Part shown: piece after piece, positions 25,567 through 33,093 of the stretch
Layout: the number at the start of each line of letters is the position of its first letter
Position numbering within the stretch: the stretch's first letter is position 1
Source: Bacteroidales bacterium
GTDB taxonomy: Bacteria > Bacteroidota > Bacteroidia > Bacteroidales > Paludibacteraceae
Length of the DNA stretch: 64,000 bases
Assembly: GCA_012837935.1 (NCBI GenBank)
Contig: DUQG01000007.1
Location: 26,240-90,239 of the forward strand
Direction of reading: 5' to 3'
Position numbers and translations under genes: made by a program
The notes under the pieces: model-generated
Told to the model about the DNA's origin: nothing
What the model saw: the letters and a program-made list of their open reading frames with translations, nothing else
Databases searched by the model: none

Positions 25567-27417
25567 TTATTTCTTCAAAATTAGTTCAAACTGTTCTTCT
25601 AACTCAATAGCCGTAAATGGCTGCCCTTGTACCTTGTTGTATTGCATAATGTTCAGTCCGGGTATTTTTGAACGCAGGTAAGCTGCAAACTGTCCTGAAT
25701 TTAATTCGCAAACAACAATATTCTTAAACTTTCTTAACACTTCTTCCGTGTTTTTGGGTAGCGGATTGATGTAGTTAAAATGCGCCAAAGCTACATTTTT
25801 ACTTTTTTCGTTGATGGATGAAACAGCGTCCATCAGGTGTCCGCGTGTACTTCCCCATCCTACAACGAGCAAGTCAGCATCTTCATTTCCGATAATTTCC
25901 AATTCAGGAATAGAATATTTTACGTTTTGCACTTTTTCAGCACGAGTATCTACCATCTTTTGGTGATTTACTGCAGCGGTAGAGATGCTTCCTTTTACAT
26001 AATCTTTCTCCAAACCACCGTTGCGGTACTCAAATCCTTCCGTTCCGGGGATTGCCCAATAGCGAACTTTTGTCTCTTCGTTACGCGATACGGCATTGTA
26101 GTTTTTATAATCGGCAGGAACGTAATTCGGTTTAATTTCAGGCATGTCAGCCAATTTCGGTAGTTTCCAAAGTGATGTTCCATTAGCGATAAACGAATCG
26201 GTTAGCAAAATTACAGGTGTCATATTTTCCAATGCAATTTTTGCAGCCATATACGAATAATGGAAACAGTCGTCCGGTGTGCTTGCAGCCATAACTACCG
26301 CGGGACTTTCGCCGTTTCTTCCGTAAAGTGCTTGCAGTAGGTCGGTTTGCTCAGTTTTGGTAGGCATTCCGGTAGAAGGACCGCCACGCATCACGTCAAT
26401 AACCACCAACGGCAGTTCCGACATTACAGCCAATCCGATTGCTTCAGATTTCAATGCCAATCCGGGTCCTGAAGTGCTTGTAGCTGCCAAGCATCCTGCA
26501 AATGATGCTCCGATAGCTGTAGCAATTCCGGCAATTTCGTCTTCACACTGCATTACTTTCACACCCAAATCACGACGGCGTGCCAAAACCTGCATAATAT
26601 CCGATGCAGGCGTAATAGGATAACTGCCAAGGAAAAGTTCTAAACCTGCTTTTTCAGCAGCAGCAATCAGACCGAAAGCCGTAGTTGTATTTCCGGAAAT
26701 ACTGGTGTATTTACCCGGTTTTGTATCACTTGAACGCTCAATCGTATAAGTCGGGATAGACAAATGTAGGTTGTTGCCGTAGTTGTAGCCGTCGTTCATT
26801 ACCTTGATATTGGCTTCAAGAACGGATGGTTTTTTCTTAAATTTATTTTCCAAAAAATGCTCTGCTTTATCCATCGGACGATTGAAAAGCCAACAAACCA
26901 ACCCGAAAGCGAACATATTTTTGCTACGCAAAATACTTTTTCCGTCCAATCCAAAGCCTTCCAAACTCTTTTGAGTCAAGGTGGTCAGTTGGGTTGGGAT
27001 TAAGTTAATTGTTTCGGAAACGCCTAATTCTACGAAAGGATTGTCGGTAGTAAATCCGGCTTTTGTCAAGTCATTTTCAAGAAAGCTGTCTTCATCATAA
27101 ATAATCACACCGCCTTTTTTCACTTTGTGGATATTTGTTTTCAGTGCAGCGGGGTTCATCGCCACAAACACATCGGCTAAATCACCGGGTGTGTACACTT
27201 TGCTCGAACCGATATGAACCTGAAAGCCGGAAACACCACCCAATGTGCCTTGGGGTGCACGAATTTCAGCCGGATAGTCCGGGAACGTCGAAATTTCATT
27301 GCCGATTACGGCAGAAACGTTTGAGAACAATGTTCCTGTAAGTTGCATCCCGTCACCCGAGTCGCCCGCAAACAGAACCACTACATTGTCCACTTCTTTT
27401 ACTTTGATTTTTTCCAT
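25567..27417 (-). CDS. korA: 2-oxoacid:ferredoxin oxidoreductase, fused gamma-alpha subunit
   Basis: A 616-residue fusion of the gamma domain (about 1-190, starting VVLFAGDSGDGMQLTG) and the alpha, pyrimidine-binding, domain (from about 225, with GSYPITPASDIMQVLAR, CEDEIAGIATAIGASFAG and TSTSGPGLALKSEAIG). The C-terminal domain (LLVVGWGSTRGHL, VCELNSGQFAAYLR) is the transketolase-like third domain. This gamma-alpha order is standard for the KorA type in Bacteroidota. It is translated just before korB. No ferredoxin gene lies next to it in this window. Confidence 0.93.
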   Translation of the reverse strand: MEKIKVKEVDNVVVLFAGDSGDGMQLTGTLFSNVSAVIGNEISTFPDYPAEIRAPQGTLGGVSGFQVHIGSSKVYTPGDLADVFVAMNPAALKTNIHKVKKGGVIIYDEDSFLENDLTKAGFTTDNPFVELGVSETINLIPTQLTTLTQKSLEGFGLDGKSILRSKNMFAFGLVCWLFNRPMDKAEHFLENKFKKKPSVLEANIKVMNDGYNYGNNLHLSIPTYTIERSSDTKPGKYTSISGNTTTAFGLIAAAEKAGLELFLGSYPITPASDIMQVLARRRDLGVKVMQCEDEIAGIATAIGASFAGCLAATSTSGPGLALKSEAIGLAVMSELPLVVIDVMRGGPSTGMPTKTEQTDLLQALYGRNGESPAVVMAASTPDDCFHYSYMAAKIALENMTPVILLTDSFIANGTSLWKLPKLADMPEIKPNYVPADYKNYNAVSRNEETKVRYWAIPGTEGFEYRNGGLEKDYVKGSISTAAVNHQKMVDTRAEKVQNVKYSIPELEIIGNEDADLLVVGWGSTRGHLMDAVSSINEKSKNVALAHFNYINPLPKNTEEVLRKFKNIVVCELNSGQFAAYLRSKIPGLNIMQYNKVQGQPFTAIELEEQFELILKK

Positions 27418-27442
27418 ATTGTATATGTTATTTATAAACCAA

Positions 27443-27553
27443 TTAAGAATTCAGCTTTCTACTTTTTCTAAAACGGAAAAGCCAAGCTACACCTAATATT
27501 AAATGTCCGAAAATCCCCACATAGATTATCCATACAGCAAAAGAGTAGTGCAT
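27443..27553 (-). CDS. Possible small membrane protein upstream of korA
   Basis: A 36-residue frame reads MHYSFAVWIIYVGIFGHLIL, continues with GVAWLFR, and ends in a basic tail (RKSRKLNS). This is one transmembrane helix with a positive C-terminus, 25 bases before korA. The frame stays open about 18 codons further upstream (ending in KKPFLRKLI) without an ATG, so it may be the tail of a damaged gene. I do not recognise it. The distal end of the attC-like structure coincides with its start. Confidence 0.4.
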   Translation of the reverse strand: MHYSFAVWIIYVGIFGHLILGVAWLFRFRKSRKLNS

Positions 27554-27676
27554 TATCAGTTTACGCAGGAAGGGCTTTTTACCACTAAACTTCTTACGAA
27601 ATACTGAACTTTAAATATACTACTTAACTTTCCTACGAAGCACGAAACCCCTGCTTGCGTATAGCTGATGTTAGGC
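27551..27676 (-). other. attC-like imperfect inverted structure after the GNAT gene
   Basis: Read on the minus strand, this 126-base region starts with the attC-type core GCCTAAC (27670-27676), continues ATCAGCTATACGCAAGCAGGGG, and ends with a partly complementary stretch (CCCTTCCTGCGTAAACTGAT, about 27555-27574). The core lies 12 bases after the GNAT stop codon, as in integron cassettes. The TAACA-N3-GCTATA-N-GCAA pattern recurs after the SRPBCC gene. The distal core does not match GTTRRRY well, and no integrase gene is in the window, so this is a proposal. Confidence 0.4.
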
Positions 27677-27688
27677 TTTCGTTTTTCA

Positions 27689-28459
27689 TTATTTCAATTT
27701 ATCTATTACTTTATCAAATCGACTATCCATACAAACACTTATATCAGTGGTCATAAACTTTCCGTCTAAAAACAGGCTGAAAATTGTTGCAGGACTTGGT
27801 GCATTTTGTGCTTCTACCATTGACTTGAGTTTTATTACTTGCAAAGGTAAATTTCTCTTCTTCGCGGTTTCAACCAGCGATTCTTTAGCGTGAAATTCAG
27901 CAAAAGGACACCTGTTTGAATAATAAACTACAATGCCTTTTTTATTGGGGCATTCGCCACTTTTAACGGATTCGTTGAATTTTGGATTAGGACTGTCATC
28001 ATTGAATTTCAATGCCAATAAACTAAACCCACTTGAAATTCTTTCTATTTCTTCAAAGCCCTGTTTCAACAGCCATTTGGTATCACTCATAAAGTGAAAC
28101 TTTTTTGTTCCGACCACTGTAACAAGTCCATATTTACCTTGCTTCTTTGCGTCCTCAATTGCAGATTTCAGAAGTGCTTTTCCATAGCCTTTACTCTTGT
28201 ATTGACCGGATACCCAAAAGCAATTAATGTTTAGATAATTAAATGCTGTAATTGGAATCCACGCATTTTCGGCAGGTCCGTATTCAATAAAGACCTTCGC
28301 TCTTTCGTTAATCCGTCTAAAAACATAGCCATTATTGAATTCCTTTCTTAGCCAATCTTTTTTAGCTTCATAACTATCTGCACATTTCTTATCTGAAATA
28401 GCACAACAAATATGCTCTGAAGAAATGTTTTCAATATTCAATTCAATGAGTTTTTCCAT
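27689..28459 (-). CDS. GNAT acetyltransferase with C-terminal YoaP-like domain
   Basis: A 256-residue cytoplasmic protein. The N-terminal half is a GNAT fold with the acetyl-CoA-binding segment QYKSKGYGKALLKSAIEDAK. The C-terminal third resembles the YoaP domain and has a thioredoxin-like look (VVYYSNRCPFAEFHAKE, then SPATIFSLFLDGKFMTTDIS). The acceptor substrate is unknown. It sits alone between korA and asnS, with GCCTAAC/GTTAGGC core sequences on both sides (28480-28486 and 27670-27676), so it looks like a single gene cassette. Small acetyltransferases are common cassette cargo. Confidence 0.78.
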   Translation of the reverse strand: MEKLIELNIENISSEHICCAISDKKCADSYEAKKDWLRKEFNNGYVFRRINERAKVFIEYGPAENAWIPITAFNYLNINCFWVSGQYKSKGYGKALLKSAIEDAKKQGKYGLVTVVGTKKFHFMSDTKWLLKQGFEEIERISSGFSLLALKFNDDSPNPKFNESVKSGECPNKKGIVVYYSNRCPFAEFHAKESLVETAKKRNLPLQVIKLKSMVEAQNAPSPATIFSLFLDGKFMTTDISVCMDSRFDKVIDKLK

Positions 28460-28470
28460 TTGCCTGTTTT

Positions 28471-28560
28471 TTAAATGAAGCCTAACTTAAGCATTGCACC
28501 AATAATTAACAGAAAACTGCTTATAATTGAGATAATGTTTAAAGGCTTTAAATTGTTCAT
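28471..28560 (-). CDS. Possible 29-residue hydrophobic peptide
   Basis: A short frame starts MNNLKPLNIISIISSFLLI and ends GAMLKLGFI. It resembles the first membrane segment of small Bacteroidota membrane proteins but stops right after it. Its last codons overlap the GTTAGGC core at 28480-28486, so it may be the truncated start of a gene cut by cassette insertion. The spacing to the GNAT ATG is 11 bases. No homologue is recognised. Confidence 0.3.
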   Translation of the reverse strand: MNNLKPLNIISIISSFLLIIGAMLKLGFI

Positions 28561-28595
28561 GCTGAAAATGTTAAAATACTGAATGCTGAACTAAT

Positions 28596-28618
28596 TCCCC
28601 CTTTAGGGGGTTAGGGGG
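28596..28618. repeat. CCCCCTAAA-type repeat next to the asnS stop codon
   Basis: TTCCCCCTTTAGGGGGTTAG followed by GGGG is a G/C-run palindrome lying three bases beyond the asnS stop codon (28622-28624). Related copies lie at 35987-36010, 36091-36112 and 40312-40336. Confidence 0.65.
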
Positions 28619-28621
28619 CTG

Positions 28622-30019
28622 CTAAAAATCCGCATTATTCGGCGTTCTCGGGAATGGTATCACGTCACGGATATTAGCCATTCCGGTTACAAACAGCAGC
28701 AGACGCTCAAATCCAAGTCCGAAACCCGAGTGCGGCGCTGTTCCAAAGCGGCGAGTATCCAAGTACCACCAAATATCTTTTTCAGGAACGCCCATTGCAG
28801 CCGAGCGTGCTTTTAGTTTTTCGTAATCTTCTTCACGCTGCGAACCGCCGATGATTTCTCCGATTTTCGGGAAAAGCACGTCCATAGCACGTACGGTTTT
28901 GCCGTCTTCGTTTAACTTCATATAGAACGCTTTGATTTCTTGCGGATAATCGGTCAGGATTACCGGTTTTTTGAAATGTTGTTCTACCAAGTAGCGTTCG
29001 TGCTCTGACTGCAAATCAACCCCCCAACCTACACGGTACTCAAATTTATGTCCGTTAGCCACGGCTTCTTCAAGAATTTTAATTCCTTCGGTGTAAGTCA
29101 GGCGTTTGAAGTCATTTTCTACCACAAATTTCAGACGCTCAATCAAACCTTTGTCGTACATATCGTTCAGGAATTTCAGGTCATCTTCGCAATTGTCCAA
29201 TGCCCATTGTACGCAATATTTGATAAAGTCTTCCGCCAATTGCATATTATCTTCAATTTCGTAGAAAGCCACTTCCGGCTCAATCATCCAAAATTCCGAC
29301 AAGTGACGCGGTGTGTTCGAGTTTTCGGCACGGAAAGTTGGTCCAAAGGTGTAAATTGCACCCAAAGCCATTGCTGCCAACTCGCCTTCAAGCTGCCCTG
29401 AAACGGTCAGGTTAGCGTGTCTTCCAAAGAAATCTTCCGTGAAATCTACTTCGCCTTGTTCGTTTTTCTTCACATTTGCAAGGTCAAGCGTAGTAACTTG
29501 AAACATCTGTCCTGCACCTTCGGCATCGGATGCGGTGATAATCGGCGTGTGGAAATAGAAAAATCCGCGGTCGTGGAAAAACTTGTGAATAGCAATTGCC
29601 ATATGGTGGCGAATGCGAAACACAGCACCAAACGTGTTGGTACGTGGACGAAGGTGAGCTATTTCACGAAGGAATTCAAGCGTGTGACCTTTTTTTTGAA
29701 GTGGATAAGTTTCAGGGTCTGCACCTCCGTAAATCAGCACATCTTCCGCCTGCACTTCTACGGTTTGCCCTTTTCCTTGCGATTCAACCAATTTTCCGGT
29801 TACGCTGATACAAGCACCCGTTGTGATTGGTTTCAATTTCTCTTCATCAAACTTACTCAAATCAATCACGATTTGAATGTTATGTATTGTTGAGCCGTCA
29901 TTTAACGCAACAAAGCTCACATTTTTATTACCGCGGCGGGTACGCACCCAACCTTTAATATTCACATCTGTACCAAACGCTGTACTTTTCAGCGCATCAA
30001 CAATTTTTGTTCTTTGCAT
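28622..30019 (-). CDS. asnS: Asparaginyl-tRNA synthetase
   Basis: A class II aminoacyl-tRNA synthetase of 465 residues, a normal length. The N-terminal OB-fold anticodon-binding domain ([23 protein letters not shown]) is followed by the catalytic core with motif 2 ([25 protein letters not shown]) and motif 3 ([16 protein letters not shown]). The NxxH-poor active site and the EFWMIEPE stretch favour AsnRS over AspRS. The -7 box at 30146-30153 on the minus strand fits as a promoter, giving a leader of about 120 bases. Confidence 0.96.
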   Translation of the reverse strand: MQRTKIVDALKSTAFGTDVNIKGWVRTRRGNKNVSFVALNDGSTIHNIQIVIDLSKFDEEKLKPITTGACISVTGKLVESQGKGQTVEVQAEDVLIYGGADPETYPLQKKGHTLEFLREIAHLRPRTNTFGAVFRIRHHMAIAIHKFFHDRGFFYFHTPIITASDAEGAGQMFQVTTLDLANVKKNEQGEVDFTEDFFGRHANLTVSGQLEGELAAMALGAIYTFGPTFRAENSNTPRHLSEFWMIEPEVAFYEIEDNMQLAEDFIKYCVQWALDNCEDDLKFLNDMYDKGLIERLKFVVENDFKRLTYTEGIKILEEAVANGHKFEYRVGWGVDLQSEHERYLVEQHFKKPVILTDYPQEIKAFYMKLNEDGKTVRAMDVLFPKIGEIIGGSQREEDYEKLKARSAAMGVPEKDIWWYLDTRRFGTAPHSGFGLGFERLLLFVTGMANIRDVIPFPRTPNNADF

Positions 30020-30145
30020 AAAAAATAGAATGCCCCTGACCTGTCAACCGACTTAGATTTTGAGCATTGGTTAGTTAAATTAGTAAAAAACGATAAGTTG
30101 GTTCGGCTATTTTCCCTATAAAACCAACACATTAATATAATCCTG

Positions 30146-30153
30146 CAAATTTA
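30146..30153 (-). promoter_or_regulatory. -7 box (TAAATTTG, minus strand) upstream of asnS
   Basis: CAAATTTA on the plus strand reads TAAATTTG on the minus strand, 127 bases before the asnS ATG. No clear -33 TTG is seen. Confidence 0.4.
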
Positions 30154-30275
30154 CAATAATTAATTTACAAAATTAAATAATCAAGGAATAAAAAAACACC
30201 TGCAATGACACAGATGTTAAATTGTAAAGTTTTTTATTTCTTTTGGCTGTCCACGATAGTTATCGGGACAAAAGT

Positions 30276-30325
30276 CCCCACTGAAAAGGAACTGAGCAGT
30301 GGGGTTGTTCGGCTTCCAGCCGAAC
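30276..30325. repeat. Two adjacent hairpins in the asnS-gldJ gap
   Basis: CCCCACTG (30276-30283) pairs with CAGTGGGG (30297-30304), and GTTCGGCT (30307-30314) pairs with AGCCGAAC (30318-30325). The gap 30020-30440 otherwise holds the asnS promoter, the gldJ terminator, a CCTGCCTGC palindrome and AT-rich TAATCAAC-type repeats. I see no gene in it. Confidence 0.5.
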
Positions 30326-30330
30326 ATTAA

Positions 30331-30370
30331 TAAAAAAAAAGTAGCTGCCAACTTTAAGTTAGCAGCTACT
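30331..30370 (-). terminator. Terminator of gldJ
   Basis: The stem GTAGCTGC/GCAGCTAC, extended by CAACTT/AAGTTA, is followed on the minus strand by nine T. It lies about 70 bases after the gldJ stop codon. Confidence 0.85.
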
Positions 30371-30402
30371 TATAATTCTAATCAACCAATCAGCTAATTA
30401 AC

Positions 30403-30421
30403 CCTGCCTGCGGCAGGCAGG
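30403..30421. repeat. CCTGCCTGCGGCAGGCAGG palindrome, copy 1
   Basis: A 19-base near-perfect palindrome between gldJ and its terminator. Three more copies are at 39205, 57901 and 61032. Confidence 0.75.
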
Positions 30422-30440
30422 CAATCAACTATTTAACCAA

Positions 30441-32033
30441 TTACTTCTTCTTACTACTTGTTTTCTTTTTCACAGGTTGGTTGTCAATACTTCCCAACAT
30501 AGTCATTGCACAGCGAAAACCGATGTCGTTGGCTGATTTATCTTGGTCAAGATAGCGACGAGTTGCCGGATTAATCCAATAAGCACGGTCTTTCCATGAA
30601 CCACCTTTATACACACGAGTTTTGTTGGTGATTTTTGGTGCAAGCACATCGGTCGGGTCGAGCTGACGGCTGTTTCTCAATGCGGACATTCCTTCCGGGT
30701 CGGTGTGCAGTTGGAAATCCGTGGTAAGTTGACCGGAACCGTCGCCGTAATTTCGCATATCATCTTCCGGTAGTACAACTCTTGCAATTCGTCCCAACGA
30801 ATCCACTTTCAGTTGATAGCCGCCGTTAATATCTTGCGATTCGGCAAGGTAAGTATAGCCTTGACTTCCGCGGTACGGATTGTAATCGGAAACTTCTTGA
30901 TGCGAAGTGGAACGATATACGTCAAGCACCCACTCGTTCACATTTCCCGCCATATTATACAGTCCAAAATCATTCGGCGGATACGCATTTCCGGGCGCTG
31001 TGGTTGTATATTTGTCGTTTAGGTCGCCGGCTGTTCCCATCATATCGCCGCGTCCGCGCACAAAGTTGGCTTGCAAGCGACCCTGATTTTTCCCTTTTTC
31101 GGTATTTCGCAAACGATTTCCTGTCCACGGATACATTCTGCCTTCGGCTACCATACCGGATTTATCGGCTTTCAGACCGTAAGCGGCAAATTCCCACTCT
31201 GCCTCTGTAGGCAGTCGGAAGTTTGGAAACATCAATCCGTCACCCATTTGTGCTTTGCGGATATTGCCGAAAGGTCCTTTCAGCGGTTTCGGTCCGGGAG
31301 CAGGATTGTAAGAACGTTGTAGCAGATATTTTTCCGTATTGAAAACAAAATTTTGAGCAATGCTGTCGTGGTTGATTACACGCTGAATATACGAAAAATC
31401 GGGTGCCGCGATTACACCGGCTTTCACCAAAACCAATTCGTTCATTCGGTCGGTGCGCCATTGGCAATAATCCATCGCCTGTTCCCACGTTACGCCTACT
31501 ACAGGATAGTGATTAAACGCCGGATGCGAGTAATATCTGTCGTAATACGGCTCGTTGTAGGTCAGCGGGTCGGTCGATTTGTCCACGTTTGGCATGGCAT
31601 TTTGCACCAATTGCGGTGCTACATCGCCAAATACCACATCCATCCAATGCGTGTATTCTCGCCACATCAGGTTGCTCACTTCGTATTGGTCCATATAAAA
31701 CGGTCCCACGGTTACTCGCCGTGAAAGGTTATTTCGCTGAGCAGTAACCATATCCGTTTTTTCACCCATCATAAATGTACCGCCTTCAATCACAACCATT
31801 CCCGCGGGAATTTGTGGTTTAAAATTTTCCTGAGCGGCAAATCCCGATGATGCATAGCCGTTTCCGCCTGAAAAATTCTCGTTTTGGTACGTCCAGCCGG
31901 TAGCGGTGGAAATCGTAGAGCCTTTGGGCGGCGGTGCTTGCTTGTCTTTACTTTGAGTTCTCGGTGCGCAAGATGCGACAATCGCCATTATCAGTACAAA
32001 GCTGAAAAGCTTTATTTTAGCATTGATATTCAT
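30441..32033 (-). CDS. gldJ: GldJ-family T9SS/gliding lipoprotein
   Basis: A 530-residue lipoprotein. A lipobox (IVASC, cysteine at about 22) follows the signal sequence, and the rest is a formylglycine-generating-enzyme-type (SUMF1) fold with VVIEGGTFMMGE, VGPFYMDQYEVSNLMWREY, YPVVGVTWEQAMDYCQWRTDR, NFRLPTEAEWEFAAYG, NMAGNVNEWVLDVY and YKGGSWKDRAYW. The DKSANDIGFRCAM end is typical. GldJ and GldK share this fold. The EGGTFMMGE start and the long insertion around 200-250 fit GldJ better than GldK/PorK. Such lipoproteins are outer-membrane parts of the type IX secretion machinery, needed for export of proteins with T9SS tails such as those at 74, 3125, 9575 and 16250. No other gld/por gene is adjacent. 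Confidence 0.82.
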   Translation of the reverse strand: MNINAKIKLFSFVLIMAIVASCAPRTQSKDKQAPPPKGSTISTATGWTYQNENFSGGNGYASSGFAAQENFKPQIPAGMVVIEGGTFMMGEKTDMVTAQRNNLSRRVTVGPFYMDQYEVSNLMWREYTHWMDVVFGDVAPQLVQNAMPNVDKSTDPLTYNEPYYDRYYSHPAFNHYPVVGVTWEQAMDYCQWRTDRMNELVLVKAGVIAAPDFSYIQRVINHDSIAQNFVFNTEKYLLQRSYNPAPGPKPLKGPFGNIRKAQMGDGLMFPNFRLPTEAEWEFAAYGLKADKSGMVAEGRMYPWTGNRLRNTEKGKNQGRLQANFVRGRGDMMGTAGDLNDKYTTTAPGNAYPPNDFGLYNMAGNVNEWVLDVYRSTSHQEVSDYNPYRGSQGYTYLAESQDINGGYQLKVDSLGRIARVVLPEDDMRNYGDGSGQLTTDFQLHTDPEGMSALRNSRQLDPTDVLAPKITNKTRVYKGGSWKDRAYWINPATRRYLDQDKSANDIGFRCAMTMLGSIDNQPVKKKTSSKKK

Positions 32034-32110
32034 GAATATATAGTATTGAGTATTAAGTTTTGAGTTCTGAGTTGTGATTAGTACAACAAATAATTTTCAT
32101 TTTTGAATAA

Positions 32111-32238
32111 AACGGACAGAGGCTATATGCAGTAAGGGATTGCGGACTTCTTTTCTGTCCGCCGACACAAAATTTTTATGCGGGGTAGAATGCTTGAGTT
32201 ACCAATGAAACTCTTATTGCATATAGCCTGTGTTACCT
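32111..32238 (-). other. attC-like inverted structure after the SRPBCC gene
   Basis: A 17-base inverted repeat with one mismatch (32120-32136 and 32213-32229, core AGGCTATATGCA) encloses a second small hairpin (GCGGAC/GTCCGC). On the minus strand the region starts GGTAACACAGGCTATATGCA. Its TAA is the stop codon of the SRPBCC gene. The layout of about 128 bases and the GCTATA-N-GCA spacing match the structure after the GNAT gene. The end cores are degenerate, so the attC identity is inferred. Confidence 0.42.
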
Positions 32239-32736
32239 GCTGGCATTTTCAATCTTATTTCTCAATTCGCTTTGATATGTTTCCATAAATTTGCCTAAGT
32301 CCATAAAAGTATATCCAACTACTCGTATTAGCGGATTTTTATATGTTATTAGTTCTGTTGCTGTAAAACGAGTTTTCCCATTTTCAATAGGTTCAAATTC
32401 GGCAAACCATTCTCCTTGAAAGAAGTTACTATTCATTTCAAAAGAATAAAACGTGAAAGGTCTTTTCTCCTTCGTCTTAAATCGAATGGTATTTCCTTGC
32501 GAAATTTCTTCCCAAATTTCAAAGTCTCCGTTCGTTTCAACAATTCGCAAATCTTCTATTGACGTTCTGTATTTCCAATCCTTGTTATTGGTTACAGTGT
32601 TGTAAACTGTTTCAACCGATGCATTATAAACGGTTTGTTTTGTTACTATTCGTTTTTTGGGAAGCAACAGTCCTAAAATTAAAATTGTCAGTAAGACAAC
32701 CACTATTCCCAATACTATATAAAGCATAGTTTTCAT
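32233..32736 (-). CDS. SRPBCC (polyketide cyclase-like) family protein with N-terminal membrane helix
   Basis: A 167-residue protein. Residues 4-26 are a strongly hydrophobic helix (MLYIVLGIVVVLLTILILGL). The rest is a START/SRPBCC fold with the usual VYNASVETVYNTVTNNKDWKYR beginning and a C-terminal amphipathic helix (FMDLGKFMETYQSELRNKIE). These proteins bind hydrophobic ligands, but no ligand can be assigned here. The gene stands alone. Its stop codon overlaps the first core of the attC-like structure, a cassette-like layout. Confidence 0.75.
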   Translation of the reverse strand: MKTMLYIVLGIVVVLLTILILGLLLPKKRIVTKQTVYNASVETVYNTVTNNKDWKYRTSIEDLRIVETNGDFEIWEEISQGNTIRFKTKEKRPFTFYSFEMNSNFFQGEWFAEFEPIENGKTRFTATELITYKNPLIRVVGYTFMDLGKFMETYQSELRNKIENASR

Positions 32737-32842
32737 TTTGTCAACTTCATTACAATTTACATTGTATTGGCTATTTATTGTTTAATTGCATTTTATTTTC
32801 AGGTTATTTATTGTTTTCGCTTTACAGTCGTCCGCTTGTAGT

Positions 32843-32916
32843 TAACTACGAATTTAACTATCCCGATAGATATCGGGAACGAATTTTATTCGTGCAATTC
32901 GTGTTATTCGTAGTTA
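32843..32916. repeat. Dispersed inverted-repeat element, copy 1
   Basis: TAACTACGAAT (32843-32853) and its exact complement (32906-32916) enclose a second palindrome, CCCGATAGATATCGGG. The last 29 bases (32888-32916) are identical to 56627-56655. The gap 32737-33093 contains this element, the folP -7 box and no convincing gene. Confidence 0.65.
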
Positions 32917-33033
32917 TATTAAATATGTGTAGTAAAATTATAAAATATAACTTAAAATCGAGCAAAAACGTATATTTAAATCTATTTTTTTTAATAATTA
33001 TCAAAAACGAGCCGAAAAAATGGTTTAATTTCT

Positions 33034-33041
33034 TACTTTTG
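33034..33041 (+). promoter_or_regulatory. -7 box (TACTTTTG) of folP-cdaA
   Basis: TACTTTTG lies 52 bases before the folP ATG. The -33 element is not evident. Confidence 0.5.
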
Positions 33042-33093
33042 TAGAATAATCAAAATTATAACGACAAACACCCCGATATATTTCATTGGCACT

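Noticed and set aside
29417..29893. 158-residue plus-strand frame opposite asnS
   Set aside because: It lies entirely within conserved asnS coding sequence on the other strand and has no independent promoter or domain.
32778..33044. 88-residue frame before folP
   Set aside because: It runs through the dispersed inverted-repeat element and ends at the folP -7 box. Its residues (runs of F, L, K, N, I) reflect AT-rich DNA, and there is no sign of a conserved protein.
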